The notes beneath the pieces are model-generated. The model was not told the DNA's origin, made no database searches, and saw only the letters and a list, made by a program, of their open reading frames with translations. Below, piece by piece: positions 60,189 to 64,000 of a stretch of DNA of 64,000 nucleotides (positions are counted from its first letter, which is position 1; every line of letters begins with the position of its first letter). The stretch spans positions 15,071-79,070 of the forward strand of contig JBAXKZ010000004.1 of assembly GCA_037135095.1 (NCBI GenBank). The letters run 5' to 3'. The DNA is from CAIMZW01 sp037135095 (lineage in GTDB: Bacteria; Actinomycetota; Actinomycetes; Nanopelagicales; Nanopelagicaceae). The translations under genes and the position numbers were made by a program.

Positions 60189-61711
60189 GAAAACTGCCTT
60201 ATAGAATTTCTTAGAGTCAGGGCGCTTTCAATATCGGTGCGATCAGGGAGTGAGTGTTCTCGATGGTCGGCGATGCTCCAAGCTAGCCTTAGAACTTTGT
60301 GAAAGCCACGGGCGCTGACTCTTTCAGCTTCAAGTTCTTCATGAAGAAGAACCATTGCCTTGCGCTCGGCGCGGAACTCTTCTCGCAAATATTTGGCCGG
60401 GATTTCAGCGTTTAGTTGCCAACCAAAATTTCTAAATCTAGTTCGAGAGCGTTCTCTGGCTTGGAGAACCCGTTCGCGCACAAGCTGGCTGGATTCACCG
60501 ATCTCTGCCGCCATCATCTCGGTTCGGGATGGCGCTTCGACAAAGACCCGAATATCAATGCGATCCATCAAAGGCCCAGAGAGTCGTTGTAAGTAGCGGC
60601 GAATTTGGAGTGAAGTGCAAGTACAAGCCCGACCTTTACCGGAGTAACGACCACATGGGCATGGATTCGCGGCGAGTACCAAGATAAAGCGAGCCGGATA
60701 GGTAACACTTCCGAGTGCCCGTGTAATTGTGACCTCGCCCGATTCGAGTGGCAGTCGAAGCGAGTCCAGAACGCCAGGATTGCATTCTGGCGCCTCATCA
60801 ATAAATAGCACACCCCGGTGTGCCAAGGATGCCGCTCCCGGTTTTATGTAATGCGACCCGCCACCAACCATGGCCGTTGCTGTAGTTGTGTGATGAGGTG
60901 CGATGAAGGGTGGCGTGCGGTTGAGTGCGCTTCCTGAGATTAAATGACCGGCAACACTTTGGATGGCGGTTATTTCAAGCGCCTCTTCAGGAGTAACCAG
61001 TGGCAGTATCGTCGGAATTCGTTCCGCCAACATGGTCTTGCCAGTACCTGGCGGTCCGATCAGTAATAAGTGATGTCCACCGATTGCTGCTATCTCTGTA
61101 GCCCAACGAGCCGAGGTCTGACCGATTATGTCGGAAAAGTCGAGGTTGCTTTCACTTCGCTGCCCAAAAGCAGTTTCGTTCGGTTCGGAGAGCGCGACTC
61201 CGTTGAGAAAGAATTCAATAAGTTCGCGCAATGAATCAACGGGCAGTAACTCCAAACCTTCCACCAGTTGAGCTTCAGCCAGATTCGATTTAGGGATAAC
61301 AGCACGTTTGACTCCCAGTTTCTTTGCGGCAACCAGGGCTGGTAGCACTCCGCGGACACCCCGAACGCTGCCATCTAGTCCAAGCTCGCCGATAAATATT
61401 GTCTGCTCGGAGTAAGGGTCATTGAAAAGACCGCTGGCCTTCAAGAGGGCGATCGCGATCGGCAGATCGAAACTCGATCCACTCTTGGGTAGCCAGGCTG
61501 GTGAAAGTGAAACTGTTATCTTTCGATTGGGCCAAGATTGTCCACAATTTGTCATGGCTGATCGAACTCGTTCTTTCGATTCCGAAAGCGCAGCATCTGG
61601 AAGTCCCAAGAGGATATAACTGGGCAAACCGTCAGCAATATCTGCTTCAACTTCGATTAAGCGACCGGCTAGCCCCATCAAGGCCACAGTCTTAACTTGA
61701 GATAAGGCCAA
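60185..61711 (-). CDS. comM: YifB/ComM-like Mg chelatase-related AAA+ ATPase
   Basis: AAA+ protein of 508 residues: an N-terminal Lon-S5-like region (SYILLGLPDAALSESKERVR), the ATPase core with Walker A IGPPGTGKTMLAERIP and Walker B LFIDEAPE, and a C-terminal four-helix domain. ComM promotes branch migration during integration of transformed DNA. The zinc-type CPCGRYSGKGRACTC is intact. The stop/start overlap with dprA (ATGA) supports a shared role. Confidence 0.94.
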   Translation of the reverse strand: MALSQVKTVALMGLAGRLIEVEADIADGLPSYILLGLPDAALSESKERVRSAMTNCGQSWPNRKITVSLSPAWLPKSGSSFDLPIAIALLKASGLFNDPYSEQTIFIGELGLDGSVRGVRGVLPALVAAKKLGVKRAVIPKSNLAEAQLVEGLELLPVDSLRELIEFFLNGVALSEPNETAFGQRSESNLDFSDIIGQTSARWATEIAAIGGHHLLLIGPPGTGKTMLAERIPTILPLVTPEEALEITAIQSVAGHLISGSALNRTPPFIAPHHTTTATAMVGGGSHYIKPGAASLAHRGVLFIDEAPECNPGVLDSLRLPLESGEVTITRALGSVTYPARFILVLAANPCPCGRYSGKGRACTCTSLQIRRYLQRLSGPLMDRIDIRVFVEAPSRTEMMAAEIGESSQLVRERVLQARERSRTRFRNFGWQLNAEIPAKYLREEFRAERKAMVLLHEELEAERVSARGFHKVLRLAWSIADHREHSLPDRTDIESALTLRNSIRQFS

Positions 61712-62071
61712 TTAAAGAACTGCCCGTCGATAATCCAAATTCATTTCGCCATTAGGTTGCAACAACACGGCAGCGCAATCAATTCGAAAATCTGATCCGA
61801 AACGAGAATGCGAGCTGAGCCATCCGAGGGCAAGTCTTTGGATTCGCGCTGCCTTTTTCGCCGTGATCGCTTCGAGCGGATCGCCAAACTTCGTGGAGCT
61901 CCTGGTTTTTACCTCAACAAAAATGATTAACCCGCTAGGCGCGGCAGCGATGAGATCTATTTCACCGCCGCGAATTCGCCAATTGCGATCCAATATTGTG
62001 CAGCCTTCGCTTTGAAGGTGACGCGCTACAAATTCCTCGCCGGTTGCACCGATTACTTGTCGATATGCCAT
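61712..62071 (-). CDS. UPF0102/YraN family nuclease-like protein
   Basis: The 119-residue protein has a restriction-endonuclease-like fold: GEEFVARHLQSEGCTILDRN, the GGEIDLIAA acid motif and VEVKTRSSTKFGDP (E-x-K). YraN proteins are putative DNA nucleases, commonly placed between rnhB and comM as here. The stop abuts the comM start (0-base gap). A 7-base inverted repeat (GCAGGAA/TTCCTGC, 62075-62095) lies just before its start. Confidence 0.92.
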   Translation of the reverse strand: MAYRQVIGATGEEFVARHLQSEGCTILDRNWRIRGGEIDLIAAAPSGLIIFVEVKTRSSTKFGDPLEAITAKKAARIQRLALGWLSSHSRFGSDFRIDCAAVLLQPNGEMNLDYRRAVL

Positions 62072-62152
62072 AAGGCAGGAAGATTAGATTCCTGCTAGCT
62101 CAAGTAAAACAATTTATCTGCTTGGTGTGGACATTCTTACGCTGTTAAAAGT

Positions 62153-62584
62153 TTAGCGAACAACTTTCACAGTAAGTGAGAAACGATCATTTGGCGGCAC
62201 GCAGCGAAGGGCTTCACCACAACTGGTTCGAGTTGCCATTATTTGAGTTGTGCCCACCTTTACAGTTTTGAATTTCCAAAGTTGAGTCCCGCATCCAGTT
62301 CCTGGAACGCCACAACCAGCTGGAGCTTTAGGGCCAGGCGCTACCGGTTTTAGAATTGGAGCGCCCGATGTCGCTAATGCGGCGCCGGATTTCATCGGTT
62401 GTAATTGCCAATACATACTGTGCAGCGTCAAAGTTATGGGTGTACCCAATTTAACGGTGACGACTTTATTTGCATAACTCTCGCTGAGCGCCTTGGTGGT
62501 AGCTGCATTTGCACCACTGAATGCGAACAAGACCAATGCCATACCTAGGGTTAGCGATACTCTTACTCGGGTCTTCGTTTTCAT
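62153..62584 (-). CDS. Secreted chagasin-like (I42 family) protease-inhibitor candidate
   Basis: A 143-residue protein with a signal peptide (RVSLTLGMALVLFAFSG, cleavage near ANA-AT). The mature part has VVTVKLGTPITLTLHSMYW, then GCGTQLWKFKTVKVGTTQIM and a C-terminal RFSLTVKVV, the beta-strand pattern of I42/chagasin inhibitors; the central GxG-x3-W/F loop is present but the canonical NPTTGY loop is not. Two extra Cys pairs may form disulfides. AAGGAG precedes the ATG. It lies between rnhB and yraN, breaking an otherwise standard operon. Identity moderate. Confidence 0.55.
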   Translation of the reverse strand: MKTKTRVRVSLTLGMALVLFAFSGANAATTKALSESYANKVVTVKLGTPITLTLHSMYWQLQPMKSGAALATSGAPILKPVAPGPKAPAGCGVPGTGCGTQLWKFKTVKVGTTQIMATRTSCGEALRCVPPNDRFSLTVKVVR

Positions 62585-62606
62585 CGTTCTCCTTTGTTCG
62601 TAATAT

Positions 62607-63212
62607 CTACGTCAGTAACGCTTTGACATTCGCGAACGATTTTCGATGTTGGATACTTGGGCCTAACTCTATAAGTGCTCGGCTGTGAGCAGCCGTGACA
62701 TAACCTTTGTGTTTGCTGAGTCCATAACCGGGAAGGGTTTGATCAAGTTGCACCATGCGGCGATCGCGAAAGACTTTGGCCAAAATCGAGGCAGCGCCGA
62801 TACTGATGCTGACCTGATCGCCTTTCCAAACTGCAAGCGTTGCCATATCAAGTCCTGCGATGGGATATCCGTCAGTCAGAACAAATTCCGGGATTCGATC
62901 TAGACCTTGCACAGCTCTGCGCATTCCTTCGAGATTGGCGCGGTGGAGGCCAAGATCGTCAATCTCCGCTACGGAAATTTCAAGTATGGAATATGAGAGT
63001 GCGCAGTTTGTTATTAGGTCAAAGAGCTCTTCACGCACTGACTCTTTCAGCAATTTAGAATCCTTGATGCCCGACCAAATGGAGCCAAGTGGATTCTCTA
63101 AAATAACAGCGGCCACGACTAACGGTCCGGCACAAGAACCTCTGCCGGCTTCATCAACTCCAGCAATTGATTTAAATCCTGATTCAATGAGATCCCGCTC
63201 GATGTGAATCAT
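62607..63212 (-). CDS. rnhB: Ribonuclease HII
   Basis: The 201-residue enzyme removes ribonucleotides from DNA. Active-site acids are in IAGVDEAGRGSCAGPL and VLTDG; SIGAASILAKVFRDR and YGLSKHKGYVTAAH are conserved. It overlaps nothing but sits six bases after lepB, the standard lepB-rnhB order in actinobacteria. Confidence 0.96.
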   Translation of the reverse strand: MIHIERDLIESGFKSIAGVDEAGRGSCAGPLVVAAVILENPLGSIWSGIKDSKLLKESVREELFDLITNCALSYSILEISVAEIDDLGLHRANLEGMRRAVQGLDRIPEFVLTDGYPIAGLDMATLAVWKGDQVSISIGAASILAKVFRDRRMVQLDQTLPGYGLSKHKGYVTAAHSRALIELGPSIQHRKSFANVKALLT

Positions 63213-63218
63213 TTACCG

Positions 63219-63896
63219 TTATTTCTTTACAGCGACTTTCGAAAGATCATGACCGGAAGGCAAAAACTTTGCGTGATTAAAGGGCCAAACCACAAATTCC
63301 GAGCGCCCGACAACATCGCTGAGCGGAACCATGCCCTTGTGAATATCATCGGTATGAAAACGCGAATCCGCACTTGCGCCACGATGATCACCCATTACCC
63401 AGATGAATCCCTTGGGAACTGTCACATTGAAATTGCTTTCGCTTGGTTTATTGCCAGCGTAGATATAGGGCTCATTGACTGAGGTGCCATTTATTTGAAG
63501 TCGACCTTTAGCATCACAACAAACAACGTGATCGCCACCAACGCCAACAACGCGCTTGATTAAATATTGTTTAGCTGGATCGGGCAAAATTCCAACTGCC
63601 ACCAATCCGCTCTTTACTACTTCTAGCGCCTTAGGGCCGGTCTCTGCAGGAGCTGCACCCAACCAATTTGCGGGATCATGAAAAACCACTACTTCGCCAC
63701 GTTTAATATCGCTGAAGTAGCTGGCCAATTTATTCACAGCAATTCGATCCCCAATTTGCAGGGTGTTCTCCATAGATCCCGAAGGAATAAAGAAGAAATG
63801 AACCAAGAAGGTTTTTACCAATACTGAAACTACAAGTGCCGCAACAACGATGATTGGGAGTTCCCTAAGAAGAGAACCCTTCTTTGGTACGCCCAT
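63219..63896 (-). CDS. lepB: Signal peptidase I
   Basis: Type I signal peptidase of 225 residues with one N-terminal membrane helix (LPIIVVAALVVSVLVKTFLV). The catalytic serine is in FFIPSGSMENTL and the lysine in LIKRVVGVGGDHV; GDHRGASADSR is box E. It cleaves signal peptides of exported proteins, of which several are in this window. It follows the presumed rplS tail after 14 bases. Confidence 0.97.
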   Translation of the reverse strand: MGVPKKGSLLRELPIIVVAALVVSVLVKTFLVHFFFIPSGSMENTLQIGDRIAVNKLASYFSDIKRGEVVVFHDPANWLGAAPAETGPKALEVVKSGLVAVGILPDPAKQYLIKRVVGVGGDHVVCCDAKGRLQINGTSVNEPYIYAGNKPSESNFNVTVPKGFIWVMGDHRGASADSRFHTDDIHKGMVPLSDVVGRSEFVVWPFNHAKFLPSGHDLSKVAVKK

Positions 63897-63910
63897 TAAT
63901 TAACTAAAAG

Positions 63911-64000
63911 TTACGCTTGAGGAGCGGACTCGTTGGCGACTACTGCTTCTACTGGAGTTTCCACTACAGCTTCAACGGAAGTTTCGACAACTGCTTCGAC
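63911..64000 (-). CDS. Repetitive acidic C-terminal tail, probably of ribosomal protein L19 (partial)
   Basis: The last 29 codons of a gene entering from beyond the window. The visible part is a Val/Glu-rich repeat of the form VEAVVET-x-VEAVVETPVEAVVA ending NESAPQA. In actinobacteria the gene before lepB-rnhB is normally rplS, so this may be a C-terminal extension of L19. The rplS assignment is from gene order only; the core domain is outside the window. Confidence 0.45.
   Translation of the reverse strand, partial: VEAVVETSVEAVVETPVEAVVANESAPQA

Noticed and set aside
62075..62095. GCAGGAA/TTCCTGC hairpin before yraN as a terminator
   Set aside because: Only seven pairs, no T-run, and it lies inside an operon-like run directly before a start codon.
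1..64000. Integrated mobile element or transferred island
   Set aside because: No transposase, integrase, att-like repeats or abrupt change in base use was noticed; gene order is ordinary actinobacterial.

Overview
The window is an unbroken stretch of bacterial chromosome, about 90% coding. I recognise no insertion sequence, prophage, CRISPR array or rRNA. The gene complement points to the Actinomycetota: a DUF3145 gene beside fabD-fabH-acpP-fabF, a DUF4192 protein, an Ald/GlnA2-type pair, MgtA-like glycosyltransferases, a GlgM-type glycogen synthase and a Zur box of the mycobacterial type. GC looks close to one half (by eye, not counted), intergenic gaps are short, and many starts look leaderless. 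Together these suggest a low-GC, streamlined, perhaps freshwater planktonic lineage such as Nanopelagicales/acI or a relative. That placement is inference.

Layout. 1-12434, minus strand: etfB-etfA, cysteine desulfurase-mnmA-ligA, a tiny membrane protein, nadD-rsfS-histidine phosphatase, tRNA-Ala, an SDR oxidoreductase, leuS, comEA and the start of comEC. 12585-21440, plus strand: two GT4 glycosyltransferases, an SGNH hydrolase, glgX and the fatty-acid synthesis block fabD-fabH-acpP-fabF. 21445-27114: SIMPL protein, DUF3145 with an upstream small ORF, cold-shock protein with a long leader and strong terminator, M23 peptidase, tRNA-Met, SPFH/NfeD pair, a free-standing DnaX-tau-like domain and a secreted GH25 lysozyme. 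27111-35622: galactoside catabolism, with alpha-galactosidase divergent from beta-galactosidase-galT-galE-galK.

35597-43563, minus strand: ACT protein, DoxX-Rieske fusion, tRNA-Asn, dnaG, dgt, YdcF-like, dusB, glyS and an ABM-domain protein. 43628-44724: ZIP transporter and Zur-like regulator behind a clear Zur box. 44725-52422, minus strand: uppS, recO, leuA with a leader peptide, glnA, ald, DUF4192 and a secreted PKD-domain protein. 52532-58393: NUDIX, DinG-like helicase, glgC divergent from glgA/glgM, and an EamA exporter. 58380-64000, minus strand: era, dprA, comM-like, yraN, a secreted chagasin-like protein, rnhB, lepB and the repetitive tail of what is probably ribosomal protein L19.

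Themes. Galactose released by the two galactosidases enters the Leloir pathway and reaches glucose-1-phosphate, which GlgC/GlgA and GlgX can store and mobilise as glycogen. ComEA, ComEC, DprA and the ComM-like ATPase indicate competence capacity. The most interesting regulatory element is upstream of leuA: a 15-residue leader peptide whose tandem leucine codons are also an exact complement of the leuA Shine-Dalgarno sequence. Other notable points are a nadD frame with no ATG/GTG/TTG start, a Zur box lying between two divergent leaderless promoters, an operator-like palindrome over the etfBA promoter, and an orphan tau C-terminal domain.
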